48,485 nucleotides of DNA from Symbiobacterium thermophilum (GCA_020725105.1 DYFQ01000020.1:1-48485); one strand, 5' to 3'; positions 27,000-35,388 are shown, counted from the stretch's first letter. Numbers and translations: made by a program. The notes: generated by a model not told the origin, from the sequence alone.

Positions 27000-27404
27000 A
27001 TGTCCTCGCAACCGTGTAGCCCCGGCCGAGTGATTCCCCTGCCCACCGACCGCCGGCGCGATTGGGGTCGGGCGGGGGAAGAAGCTGCCGTCCTGGCCTT
27101 GAAGGCCCACGGCTACGTCGTCCTCGAGCGGAACGTGCGGACGCCCCTCGGTGAACTCGACATCGTGGCCCGACACGGCGACACCCTGGTCTTCGTGGAG
27201 GTCAAGACCCGGCGCTCGGCGGCCTTCGGACCCCCGGCGGCCGCGGTGGACCGGCGAAAACAGCGGAAACTGCGCCAGCTGGCCGAAAGCTTTCGCCAGT
27301 CCCGTGGGCTGACCAGAGTTCCGTGTCGCTTCGACGTGGTGGCCGTGGAGCCCGGGCATGCCCCCCGCGCCTGGAAGGTAGAGATCATCCCCGACGCCTT
27401 CTAG
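27000..27404 (+). CDS. yraN: UPF0102 family endonuclease-like protein YraN
   Basis: The 134-residue protein has the UPF0102 pattern of a small Holliday-junction-resolvase-like nuclease fold: GRAGEEAAVLALKAHGY, ERNVRTPLGELDIVARHGD, LVFVEVKTRRSAAFG and the basic VDRRKQRKLRQLA helix. The E-L-D and E-V-K residues form a PD-(D/E)xK-like site. Its role is not settled; it commonly sits next to comM and dprA, suggesting DNA handling. Start chosen at ATG 27000 with GAAGGG 6 nt upstream; an ATG two codons earlier is also possible. It is followed by comM after 29 nt. Confidence 0.9.
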   Translation: MSSQPCSPGRVIPLPTDRRRDWGRAGEEAAVLALKAHGYVVLERNVRTPLGELDIVARHGDTLVFVEVKTRRSAAFGPPAAAVDRRKQRKLRQLAESFRQSRGLTRVPCRFDVVAVEPGHAPRAWKVEIIPDAF

Positions 27405-27433
27405 GCCTCGAAGCTAGCCGGAGGTAACGCTCG

Positions 27434-28123
27434 TTGCTGGCCACCACCTTCAGCTGCGTCGCCACGGGGATCACGGGCCACCTGGTCCGGGTGGAAGTCG
27501 ACGTTTCTCCCGGCCTCCCCGCCGTCAATCTGGTCGGCCTGCCCGACGCGGCCGTTCGCGAGGCGGCGGAGAGGGTTCGCGCCGCCTTGCGCAACACCGG
27601 TTTCGAGTTCCCCGGCCGGCGGGTCACCGTCAACCTGGCCCCCGCCCACGTGCGAAAAGTGGGCACCGGCTTCGACCTGCCCATCGCCCTGGCGGTGCTG
27701 GCCGCCACCGGGCAGGTGCCCCGTGAGTCGCTGGAGCGGGTGGCCGCCGTGGGTGAACTCTCCCTCGACGGCCAGGTGCGCTTCGTCAGGGGCGTGCTGG
27801 CCGCCGCGTCGGTCCTGCTGGAGGACCCCCGGCCCCTCTGCCTCCCCGCAGGGAACCTGGGCGAGGCAGGCCTGCTGCGGCGGGTGCCCCTGGTCCCCGT
27901 TGCCACGCTCGCCCAGGCGGCAGCGTGGGTCAGGGCCGGCTGTGCAGCGCCGGACGCCGGCGCCGCGGAGAACGCCACCGCCGGCGAGATGATCACGACC
28001 AGGCTCGCGGCGGCCGCGGCGGACCGCCCGGCCGCCCAGGGCCCCGATTTTGCCGAAGTCAAGGGCCAGGAGGTGGCCAGGCGGGCGCTGGAGATCGCCG
28101 CCGGGGGCGGGCACAACGTGCTG
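27434..28123 (+). pseudogene. comM: comM (YifB, Mg-chelatase-like AAA+ protein), 5' fragment
   Basis: ComM is a hexameric helicase aiding branch migration during natural transformation. This fragment covers about 230 codons: TTG start at 27434 with GGAGGT 8 nt upstream, then the LonC-like N-domain (ATGITGHLVRVEVDVSPGLP, VNLVGLPDAAVREA, FDLPIALAVLAA) and GQEVARRALEIAAGGGHNVL. In the family this is followed directly by the Walker A loop GPPGSGKT. Here the match stops at about 28123 and the frame enters foreign sequence beginning GGGTTTGTGGACAG, running on to a stop at 28417. The 3' part is found at 36326-36844. A C-terminally truncated protein without ATPase core could still be made but should be inactive. 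Confidence 0.93.
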
Positions 28124-28355
28124 GGGTTTGTGGACAGTATTGAGACTACGACCCATCACCCGCTGACCGCGTGGCGCCTGCCCCTGGCTGCGCCCCAATG
28201 GCGTCATAGGAATCGCCAGCGTTCCTCCAGCGGTTGCCAAGTTAATCCGGGCCCGTTGAAGCGAACACCCGTTAATTCGTCAGCCAGTGGTCGATCTGAG
28301 TGTCCCCCACGAGCGTCGTTGGCCAGGGTGTCGACGCTTACCCACCAGTTGTCCA

Positions 28356-29225
28356 TTAGCAACCAAAGGTGTTCTGAGGCAACAGCCGACCAACAAGTCG
28401 AGCTAGCAAATCCCTAGCGAACTTGTCCTCCATGAGGTGTCCACAAAGATCCACATAGAAGGCCCTCTTGCTTTTGCCACCAGTCATGCAACTTTGCATG
28501 TACCTGCGGAAGTACTCATACATCACATCAAACAAATGTTTGCCGGGCACCAAGCGCAGCATTGCTTGATCGTCAAACTTGGCGAGGGCCTTCTCTGCCT
28601 GGTCACACAAGCTCTTCAACTCTGGGTCGTCCATAGTAAGGCCAACTCTTGACAGAACTCCAGTCCACCAATGCTCCTCCCTTACGCAGTTTGGCAAGAG
28701 CGTAGATTGGTCAACCACCTGCCAAATAGACAAGCCTTCGCATGGCACATCCTCCCAGGGACCTCGGCATTTCACCTTCAGCCAACACACCCGGGCTACA
28801 GGTCTGATGGCAGCTACTAGCGCGGCAAACATCGCCGTGTAGTTGAAGTGCCGTAGGTCACCGGGCCGAGCAAGTCTCCTAACGGCTGCTTCTACGACAG
28901 GCTCACGAACCAAATAGCTCTCAACTGAGTAAAAATGAGTGTAAACCACATTCTCGCTATCGTCGAGGGCGACATCATGGTTCCGATCCAGCAAAACGCA
29001 ATGAGCAAACTCCAGCTCGTCCCGGCGGGCAAAGTACACCGACTTGGACTCAGTGACAACTACTAGATACTCTGTATTCATCAATTGCTCTGAATGCTTA
29101 ATTAGCCGAAGCACAAATTCTACGTCATCCTTCCCTTCAACCAAAAGTGTTGGGATGGGCGCCGGATCAAGCACGTGTAGAGTCATGCGTTCGTCAAGGG
29201 TAATCCACTCTTGGTCCATGATCAT
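28356..29225 (-). CDS. DUF4435/TOPRIM-like protein, PARIS AriB-like
   Basis: The 289-residue protein shows the DUF4435 pattern. A TOPRIM-like first motif TLLVEGKDDVEF puts Glu at residue 30; a second acidic motif VLLDRNHD gives Asp at 80 and 84; the Y-S-V-E-S-Y-L motif at 99-105 matches the Y-x-I-E-N-Y signature of this family. DUF4435 proteins form the effector (AriB, a TOPRIM nuclease) of the PARIS anti-phage system, paired with an ATPase. Here the ATPase gene is directly upstream and its TAA overlaps this ATG (TAATG), so the two are coupled. The C-terminal half is basic and Cys-containing. Codon use is far less GC-rich than the core genes. Start could also be the ATG two codons later. The pairing is what makes the PARIS call; similarity was judged by motif only. 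Confidence 0.72.
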   Translation of the reverse strand: MIMDQEWITLDERMTLHVLDPAPIPTLLVEGKDDVEFVLRLIKHSEQLMNTEYLVVVTESKSVYFARRDELEFAHCVLLDRNHDVALDDSENVVYTHFYSVESYLVREPVVEAAVRRLARPGDLRHFNYTAMFAALVAAIRPVARVCWLKVKCRGPWEDVPCEGLSIWQVVDQSTLLPNCVREEHWWTGVLSRVGLTMDDPELKSLCDQAEKALAKFDDQAMLRLVPGKHLFDVMYEYFRRYMQSCMTGGKSKRAFYVDLCGHLMEDKFARDLLARLVGRLLPQNTFGC

Positions 29226-30610
29226 TACTCATCAACACTGCCCAACTGAAATGTTGCGTCCCGGTACCGGGAGATTATGAAAGGAGAATGTGTTGAAGTA
29301 ATAAACTGGCGGTTCGTCCCAAGGTCCAAAAGTGACTGAAGAAGTTGGCGTTGCCATCTTACATGAAGTGACAACTCGGGCTCATCTATGAGGACAATCG
29401 TACCTTCATCAGTTGCTAGCCCTACGTAGGTGAACAGAGCCACGAGTTGCTTTTCTCCTGCCGATAAAGATTCGAACTCAAGACTTCGGCCTTCTAATTC
29501 AAAGACCAATGAGCCGTCTTCTTCTTCTAACCGAACACGCTTTTCAAAAAACTGTTGGAGAGTCGAGAGCAACCGAACAAACGGCCGCCTTATTGTTTCT
29601 ATGTCTTCACGCGCCCGCTCCCACAAAGAAACGAAACCTGCAATCGTTTGATACAAGACCAATGGATACACTCTACGAAGGTTCGAGACCTCGGACTGCA
29701 CCGGCAAAACCTTGCATAGACGTATCAGTTGCCGAACAGACTCCGTATATTTCTTAACGATGGCAGTTTGCTCAGGCCCTATGACTTCAGCTCTGACCAG
29801 AACTTCCTGTAGTTCTTCTCCCAGCCTCTCTAGCGCTGTCTCGTCCGGAAGGGCAAACTTGGTGGGAGGCTTTAGAAGGTGAAGTGTGAACGAACGAAGG
29901 AGTTCGTTTAGGCGCTTCTTCTCTTGCTCCGCTGCAAGAAGCCACTGACGTCTCACAATTTGACCGATGTCCTCATTTGAATAACCGATGACCACTCCGG
30001 GAGTCCTCTCAAAACTTAGTTCATGTTGAAGGAAGAGTACACGGTGTCGCATGTGAGGCTCGACTTGCGCAGAAGCATCCTCCAGTAGACTAAGAAGGTC
30101 GAGCTCAAATCTTCTGTATGTTGGAAAGTACAGTGCTTTGTCAGTCAATCGAAATGAAGAGATAATCTCAATGGCATGCCTGGTTGACGCCCTTCTGGGA
30201 ACTACTACCCTGTAGCGATGTACTATGGGGTCAAGGACATCGTCGGTATCCTTGATCGGGTAATCTTCTTCGTAGGGCTTGAGAGCATCCAGTTTGTAGC
30301 GATCGGGCTGTTCCCTTTGGAGGTCATTCCATATGCGTTGCACACAATCTCTATGCTTTACTAGAATCCTGCCATCGGGGATTTTGAAGATGTCTATAAC
30401 TTCGGAGCCGAAGTCTAGCGTTGCGCTAGAAAAAGGTATGGTAGACAGGCGCGCGAACCGCCGTTGACATACAGCGCTGATCATGTTCAAGATCGTGGTT
30501 TTACCACTACCGTTCCTGCCGACGAGAATGGTTAGCGGGTCACTGAACTGAATGTCATAGTCGTTACCCTTTATGTCATAGAAGTCAGTTATGACTAACC
30601 GGCGCAGCAT
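29225..30610 (-). CDS. ABC/SMC-like AAA ATPase, PARIS AriA-like
   Basis: The 461-residue ATPase has Walker A GRNGSGKTT at 31-39, an ABC signature LSAGEKQL at 382-389, Walker B IVLIDEPELSLH at about 404-415, and the His switch in STHSP near 441. Between them lies a long helical insert with mixed charged residues. This is the AAA_15/AAA_21 type used by defense ATPases, including AriA of PARIS, OLD nucleases and others. It lacks a C-terminal TOPRIM domain, and a DUF4435 gene follows with a 1-nt overlap. That arrangement matches AriA-AriB. In PARIS, AriA assembles into a scaffold that holds AriB until a phage anti-restriction protein triggers release; whether the trigger is the same here is unknown. 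The nearest upstream gene on the same strand is an HNH nuclease 207 nt away. Confidence 0.75.
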   Translation of the reverse strand: MLRRLVITDFYDIKGNDYDIQFSDPLTILVGRNGSGKTTILNMISAVCQRRFARLSTIPFSSATLDFGSEVIDIFKIPDGRILVKHRDCVQRIWNDLQREQPDRYKLDALKPYEEDYPIKDTDDVLDPIVHRYRVVVPRRASTRHAIEIISSFRLTDKALYFPTYRRFELDLLSLLEDASAQVEPHMRHRVLFLQHELSFERTPGVVIGYSNEDIGQIVRRQWLLAAEQEKKRLNELLRSFTLHLLKPPTKFALPDETALERLGEELQEVLVRAEVIGPEQTAIVKKYTESVRQLIRLCKVLPVQSEVSNLRRVYPLVLYQTIAGFVSLWERAREDIETIRRPFVRLLSTLQQFFEKRVRLEEEDGSLVFELEGRSLEFESLSAGEKQLVALFTYVGLATDEGTIVLIDEPELSLHVRWQRQLLQSLLDLGTNRQFITSTHSPFIISRYRDATFQLGSVDE

Positions 30611-30817
30611 TAGGAGTGACCTGCCTTCCGGCCGACAATCCTGTCTAGGAATACTACGAGTGGAACGGTAATCCCTTCACCGTGGAGCACGGCATAAAGT
30701 GCGTGGAATGGAGTCGGCCCGGTTTAGTGGACATTATGCTGCTTTCCGTCTAACCTCTCGCCTATCGGACTCAGAAAGGGGCATCTACAGCACCGCCCGC
30801 ACGCACCAAGTCGAGCC

Positions 30818-31270
30818 TCAGGCAAACCATCGCCTTACGAGTTCTGCACCCTGTGCCGTGATCACAAATCGGGAGTCAACCTCCACGTATGGTCCATCCT
30901 GCTCGGGATAGTACAACGAGAGCTCTTCTGCCTTTGTCATGAGCCCAAGGCCGACCAGGTGATAGAGCAAGGCTGGCGGAGCAGCGACGCCTGCACTGTT
31001 GCGACTAGCCATCTTCAGCGCGCTCACTCCGTGGATTGTCAACGTCTTGAGCATGAGCCGTCGTTTCCGATCACGTATTTGCTCTTCAGCCAACCCCTTG
31101 TTCTGGTGATGCTGATTGTGGCAGTTGTAGCAGAGCACAATTAGATTGTCATACTTGTTGTTAGTCTTGTCCCCATCTATGTGATGGAACGAAAGCTTCT
31201 CAGCCCCACGAATTCCGCAGATCGCACAGCCGTCGTCCGTTTCGAAATAAAGGCAGTCCTCAATCTTCAT
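30818..31270 (-). CDS. HNH endonuclease with C-terminal unknown domain
   Basis: The 150-residue protein has a complete HNH-zinc site: CAICG at about 15-19, LSFHHIDGDKTNN with the catalytic His pair, then LIVLCYNCHNQHH. The C-terminal 70 residues (GVAAPPALLYHLVGLGLMTKAEELSLYY...VITAQGAELVRRW) read like a small winged-helix, perhaps for DNA or partner recognition. Start is ATG at 31270 with AGGAGGT upstream; a perfect 18-bp palindrome abuts this ribosome site. Such nucleases occur in restriction systems, mobile elements and defense modules. It lies on the same strand as the AriA/AriB-like pair and may be part of that unit, but the 207-nt gap leaves this open. Confidence 0.8.
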   Translation of the reverse strand: MKIEDCLYFETDDGCAICGIRGAEKLSFHHIDGDKTNNKYDNLIVLCYNCHNQHHQNKGLAEEQIRDRKRRLMLKTLTIHGVSALKMASRNSAGVAAPPALLYHLVGLGLMTKAEELSLYYPEQDGPYVEVDSRFVITAQGAELVRRWFA

Positions 31271-31285
31271 CTGGCCATGACCTCC

Positions 31286-31303
31286 TGCTAGTCTAGACTA
31301 GCA
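31286..31303. promoter_or_regulatory. Perfect 18-bp palindrome at the HNH gene start, likely operator
   Basis: TGCTAGTCTAGACTAGCA is a perfect inverted repeat ending at the Shine-Dalgarno of the HNH gene (next bases AGGAGGT on the minus strand). It suits a dimeric repressor or a hairpin masking the ribosome site. The spacing from the gene start is 15 nt. Confidence 0.5.
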
Positions 31304-31369
31304 GTCCGTGTGAATAACGCCGTTTTTGGCATGTATTGTGGCCACCGATGGCGAACCCCCCAAGGGGTG

Positions 31370-31513
31370 GTGGAGTCGTTGCACGGTAAGCCGTTCAGGG
31401 AGTACAGTCCCAACCAGATCATGGCTCTTCCGACGCCCTCGTTGGAGGAATGGCTGCCGGCGGACCACCCCGTATACTTCATCAGCGACACGGTTGATCA
31501 GTTTGACCTGTAG
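31370..31513 (+). pseudogene. IS1182-family transposase, N-terminal remnant
   Basis: From GTG 31370 the frame encodes 47 residues with the N-terminal pattern of IS1182 transposases: HGKPFREYSPNQ, then LPTPSLEEWLPADHPVYFISD and VDQFDL in short blocks. It then stops at 31513, where a full transposase would continue for about 400 more residues with the DDE domain. No further transposase sequence is seen downstream. It marks past insertion-sequence activity inside the island. The terminal repeats of the element were not identified. Confidence 0.65.
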
Positions 31514-31574
31514 GAAGCTGCGCCACCCTCGTATAAACCATAGTCACTATTCTCCGCCACGAGGGAAACGCCTC

Positions 31575-31925
31575 TTGGACCAACGACAAGCGGGGCCCGG
31601 GCCGGGCGAGAAGGTGCTGGCGCGCTGGACTCCCGTGGAGGAACAGGTCCTAAAGGAGTTGTACCGGGCTGCTCCCATGGCAGTGCTGGAAGCGCGTCTC
31701 GGGCGGGGGCGGTGGGCCGTCTACCGGAAGGCGTGGAGGATGGGGCTGGCACAGCCGAAAGCCCGACGTGAAGAGCGCCAGGCCCAGCAGCACGAGCTAA
31801 AAACCCTACGAGCCCTCTTCGGTAAAGGGCTTGGGCCGCTTCATGTGGCGCAAGTGACCGGACAGCCGTTGCGGCAGGTCTTGAGGGTCTATCTTCTCAG
31901 CCTGCGGGTGTCACGGGGCAAGTAA
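31575..31925 (+). CDS. Small putative DNA-binding protein with SANT/Myb-like helix-turn-helix
   Basis: A 116-residue basic protein starting at TTG 31575, with GAGGG 9 nt upstream. Residues 15-60 follow the SANT/Myb-like pattern seen in some phage and mobile-element proteins: RWTPVEEQVLKELYRAAPMAVLE, GRGRWAVYRKAWRMGL in short blocks. The second half, LRALFGKGLGPLHVAQVTGQPLRQVLRVY, could be another helix-turn-helix. Its G+C is high compared with the AriA/AriB genes, so it may have a different origin. It might regulate neighbouring genes or be an orphan from the mobile element next to it. Function unknown. Confidence 0.5.
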   Translation: MDQRQAGPGPGEKVLARWTPVEEQVLKELYRAAPMAVLEARLGRGRWAVYRKAWRMGLAQPKARREERQAQQHELKTLRALFGKGLGPLHVAQVTGQPLRQVLRVYLLSLRVSRGK

Positions 31926-32763
31926 GCCGCCGCGAGTCAGGGGCTACCCCTAGGGGCTTTCCAGTGAGGTCTATTACACGGTGATCGGGGAGGTACCAGC
32001 CGGCGTGAGGGTCGTGTACGGTGCCATGTAGGCAGTTGAGCCCATCATGGCGAGACGTTGGCCGGGCCGCTCCCGAGGCCATGACCGCATGCACTGGCAG
32101 GGGTGTGGGTGATGGGCCGTCTGGCCTGATTCTGGAGCGGCACGACCCACAACTATTGAGTGCACCGTGGCCTGCGTCGGTCCAAGTGCCAGCCGCGAGT
32201 TTCTGGAACGGGTGGCCGGAACTTCATGGACTGAGTGGTCGAAGACGCTGAAATACGCACTTTCCTGCCTCTACGGGCAAGGAGTGAGAGCAAACGGGCC
32301 TAAAATCACGCTATAGAACGTGAGCGGGGACACAATGGTTCGGCACCCGGAGCGCGATTCCTGCGAGGCCGAGACTGATGTTGCGGCTGAGGCAGGAACA
32401 CGCCGGCCAGTTGAGTTTGGTCGGCCAGAGAGCTCCAGAGTGTTATGGAGTAAGACGTGTACTGCGTACCGTAAGGCAGGCGGGTCTCGCACTCGGTCGC
32501 GGCCGTGCGTTGACTAGGGCTCCGTCGAAGTCGGCGGCCTACCAGGGGGACCGCCTCCAGACCGGCCGAGGTTGCGGTTGGCGACTCAAGGGCTTCCTGG
32601 GGGCGGGGGGCTGAGCAATCTCGTCGGCGGCGTGTGGGCACAGGACTCGATTGTTCGTGGCAGGGTATCCCAGCACACGGTGAAGAATGAACCCTGACAA
32701 AGCAGGCAGGCATCATGCACTGGAGAACCCATTGACGATGGTCGAAGCGAGAGGACTGATGAC
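31926..32763. other. 838-bp stretch without a recognisable gene
   Basis: Several short open frames occur on both strands, but none has a convincing start site plus a recognised pattern. The best is a plus-strand frame at about 32160-32316 with a protein-like composition (VGPSASREFLERVAG, LKYALSCLYGQG) that ends at a TAG. It may be the tail of a decayed gene. The last 100 bp is the leader of the methyltransferase gene. No terminator or promoter of good quality was seen. Confidence 0.4.
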
Positions 32764-34182
32764 GTGTCCGGCCTGAAAGACACCCTGGCTCATACAGAAG
32801 CAAAGCCAGACGCCGTCGACCTGTTCGGTCATACCAACCTGGCTCCCGTACCCCGAAAACAACGCCGTCTTCGTAACGGGACAATGAACCAACTAGCTCC
32901 AGAAGACAATCCCGTGCACAACTGGTATCGGTTCGTGCTGTCCTTCCCTCCTCACCTCGTGCGGGAGTATATACAGCGCTTTCGACTGACAGCAGCACAC
33001 ACAATCTTGGACCCCTTCTGCGGTACGGGAACCACTCTTGTGGAATCGAAAAAGCTTGGTATCCCGAGCGTGGGCCTTGAAGCCCATCCACTAGTGAAGT
33101 TCATAGCAGAGGTTAAGGTTGATTGGGGTCCAAATCCGGACGGCCTGGAAGAGCATTCGAAGTGGATCGCCCGAGCCGCACAGGCGGATATGGAATCCCA
33201 GGGGCTTCCAGAGAACCAGCCATTTCTTGGTGTCCCTGCTACTCACATTGCATTTCGGAGCCTTCCTGCAGAGACTGCACGTCTTTTGATCAAAGACTCG
33301 ATAAGCCCATTGCCTCTGCATAGAACATTGGTGCTGCTCGATCATCTGAGGCGAAACGCTGACGAGAGGTACTACCGTCATCAACTGCTAGCCCTTGCCA
33401 GAGCCTTGCCAACTATGATTGGAAACCTGCACTTTGGCCCTGAGGTCGGGTTAGGTGCTGTGAAGGCTGATGCACCTGTAGTGACTTCATGGCTCGACGG
33501 GGTTCGTCTCATTGCAAACGACCTCCGAAAGCTGAAGGCCACGGGAGACGTTCCGTCAGTAGTGCACTGTGCTGATGCCCGGCAACTACATCCGAGGCTG
33601 GAACCCAACTCCGTCGACGCGGTGATAACGTCACCGCCATACCCCAACGAGAAGGACTATACGCGGACGACGCGGCTTGAAGCTGTTCTCCTCGGTTTTC
33701 TCCGCAGCAGAGCGGACCTGCGTGCTCTTAAGCAGCAGTTACTGCGATCCAACACTCGTAATGTCTATAAGGGCGACACGGACGATTCCTGGGTTGCTGA
33801 GCACCCCGAGGTGCAACGCTTAGCGGGACTCATTGACGGACGACGCACAGCGTTGGGTAAGACGTCAGGGTTTGAGCGGCTGTATGGCACTGTGACGAAG
33901 CTCTATTTTGGGGGCATGGCGCGTCATCTGGCTCAACTCCGACCGGTTCTCCGCCCCGGGGCGCCGTTGGCCTACGTTGTAGGCGATCAGGCATCCTATC
34001 TGCGAGTAATGATCCGGACCGGTAGAATCTTGGCCGATATCGCGGAGTCCCTTGGGTACGAAGTCGTGGGCATCGACCTGTTCCGAACCCGCCTCGCCAC
34101 CGCCACTAGGGAACAACTGCGAGAGGAAGTGGTTGTTCTTCGCTGGCCCGGTGGCCGCGCACCTCAGGAGGGAGAGCCGTGA
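32764..34182 (+). CDS. DNA methyltransferase, N4-cytosine/N6-adenine type (SPPY motif)
   Basis: The 472-residue enzyme has the S-adenosylmethionine loop DPFCGTGTT at 83-91 and the catalytic TSPPYPNEKDY motif at 289-299. The SPPY form favours N4-cytosine methylation but N6-adenine cannot be excluded. About 190 residues, largely helical, separate the two and may recognise the target. Start GTG at 32764 with GAGAGG upstream. Its TGA overlaps the start of the restriction gene (GTGA), the usual arrangement for a type II restriction-modification pair. The target sequence is not predictable from here. The composition is intermediate between the AriA/AriB genes and the host. Confidence 0.88.
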   Translation: MSGLKDTLAHTEAKPDAVDLFGHTNLAPVPRKQRRLRNGTMNQLAPEDNPVHNWYRFVLSFPPHLVREYIQRFRLTAAHTILDPFCGTGTTLVESKKLGIPSVGLEAHPLVKFIAEVKVDWGPNPDGLEEHSKWIARAAQADMESQGLPENQPFLGVPATHIAFRSLPAETARLLIKDSISPLPLHRTLVLLDHLRRNADERYYRHQLLALARALPTMIGNLHFGPEVGLGAVKADAPVVTSWLDGVRLIANDLRKLKATGDVPSVVHCADARQLHPRLEPNSVDAVITSPPYPNEKDYTRTTRLEAVLLGFLRSRADLRALKQQLLRSNTRNVYKGDTDDSWVAEHPEVQRLAGLIDGRRTALGKTSGFERLYGTVTKLYFGGMARHLAQLRPVLRPGAPLAYVVGDQASYLRVMIRTGRILADIAESLGYEVVGIDLFRTRLATATREQLREEVVVLRWPGGRAPQEGEP

Positions 34183-34973
34183 ACCACGGTAACCGTTACG
34201 TGCGGATCATCGAGAGGATCTTCGAGGAGAAGTACTCAGAAGGTACCACCGAGATTGAGTTTGAGAGGACCGAGCTCACGCGGGTAGCGGAAGAACTGAA
34301 GATCGAACTACCGAAGAATCTCGGCGATGTTATCTATAGCTTCCGGTATCGGAGCGCACTGCCGGACTCGGTTCAAAGCACTGCCCCTGAGGGTCAATCC
34401 TGGATCATCGCACCGGCTGGCATCGGTAAGTACCGCTTTAGGTTGGTTCGCCAGGATAAATTCCAACCAAGGTCGGACCATGCAACGATCAAAGTCCCGG
34501 ACGCGACACCAGGAATCATAGAGATGTACCTGGGGAAAGACGAGCAGGCGCTGCTCGCCAAGGTGCGGTACAATCGGCTCATAGACGTATTCACTGGCGT
34601 GACGTGCTATTCGCTTCAGAATCACCTCCGCACGACAGTCGACCAGATAGGACAGATCGAGACTGACGAGGTGTACGTCGGGGTCGACAAAGAGGGAGCC
34701 CACTACGTCTTTCCAGTCCAGGCCAAGGCGGCTGGCGACGCGTTAGGCATCGTACAGATCGAGCAAGATATCGCGATGTGCAAGGACAAGTACCCGGCCC
34801 TAGTCTGTCGGGCTATTGGTGCCCAGTTCATGGAAGATAACTTGATTGCCCTGCTGGAGTTCACCCAAGAGGAGGGCAACGTGAGGGTTGCCGCAGAGAA
34901 GCACTACCGGCTGGTGCCTCGCGAATCCCTGAGTGACGCCGAACTAAAGACCTATCGCACTCGAGCACGGTAG
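34179..34973 (+). CDS. Type II restriction endonuclease-like protein paired with the methyltransferase
   Basis: This 264-residue protein starts at GTG 34179, overlapping the methyltransferase stop by 4 nt. Near residues 160-190 it has a PD-(D/E)xK-like core: QIETDEVYVGVD, then YVFPVQAKAAGD, where the Asp/Glu at 163-164 and the Q-x-K at 181-183 would form the site, followed by VQIEQDIAM. The N-terminal 110 residues likely bind DNA. The position next to a methyltransferase is the main reason to call it the cognate nuclease. The core has Gln where Glu is more common in the E-x-K motif, a variation known in other restriction enzymes. Specificity unknown. Confidence 0.75.
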   Translation: MNHGNRYVRIIERIFEEKYSEGTTEIEFERTELTRVAEELKIELPKNLGDVIYSFRYRSALPDSVQSTAPEGQSWIIAPAGIGKYRFRLVRQDKFQPRSDHATIKVPDATPGIIEMYLGKDEQALLAKVRYNRLIDVFTGVTCYSLQNHLRTTVDQIGQIETDEVYVGVDKEGAHYVFPVQAKAAGDALGIVQIEQDIAMCKDKYPALVCRAIGAQFMEDNLIALLEFTQEEGNVRVAAEKHYRLVPRESLSDAELKTYRTRAR

Positions 34974-35012
34974 GGTCTTGACTCGCAACAGCGGCCAGAC
35001 TGCGAGTTCATC

Positions 35013-35180
35013 GTGGGTCTCATTGATGCGGGAGAACTGGTCAGCTCCAACTACCCGCGAACTACACAACTCTGCGGAGGTCTTGGCATTCCCCCAAAGC
35101 AGCAAGAGCGTGCCGGTCCGCTGGCGTGCGTGGTGCCAGACTCCCTCTCCAGCGGCGTAGAGATCGACGCTCCCTGCTGA
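35013..35180 (+). pseudogene. Unrecognised coding-like fragment after the restriction gene
   Basis: From about 34974 to 35180 the reading frame of the restriction gene stays open after its TAG and gives a protein-like sequence (FIVGLIDAGELVSSNYP, LCGGLGIPPKQQERAGPLACVV). A GTG at 35013 could start a 55-residue product, but no good ribosome site is seen. It could be the tail of a lost gene, or an extension of the restriction protein lost by a stop mutation. I do not recognise the family. Confidence 0.3.
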
Positions 35181-35343
35181 CCGTTATCTTGCTTGAGCCC
35201 GTATCGAGCCTCGTATTACGCGGCCCGATTAGGACCGGACGCGCTCGCGGCCTCGGAGAACGGCCTCACAGCCAATTACCGACTGCTCAGCACGGCGACG
35301 TCCGACCGCCATTAACCTCAGGTTGATTGGCTCATTGCCGGGT

Positions 35344-35388
35344 TTGAAACCCCTGACCGAAGGAACGCCTGCAGTGCAGGGGTTTCAA
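35344..35388. repeat. 12-bp inverted repeat with nested palindrome
   Basis: TTGAAACCCCTG (35344-35355) and CAGGGGTTTCAA (35377-35388) are perfect inverted copies with a 21-bp gap. A second palindrome CCTGCA-G-TGCAGG (35368-35380) overlaps the right arm. The arms resemble the GTTTGAAAC/GTTTCAA ends of some CRISPR repeats, but no repeat-spacer series is present. It could equally be a transposon end or a terminator. It lies in the 579-bp gene-poor stretch 34974-35552, which otherwise holds only the fragment at 35013 and no clear gene. Confidence 0.5.

Noticed and set aside
32306-33091. A 261-codon minus-strand frame before the methyltransferase
   Set aside because: It overlaps the start of the methyltransferase gene in antisense and has no recognisable motif or ribosome site.
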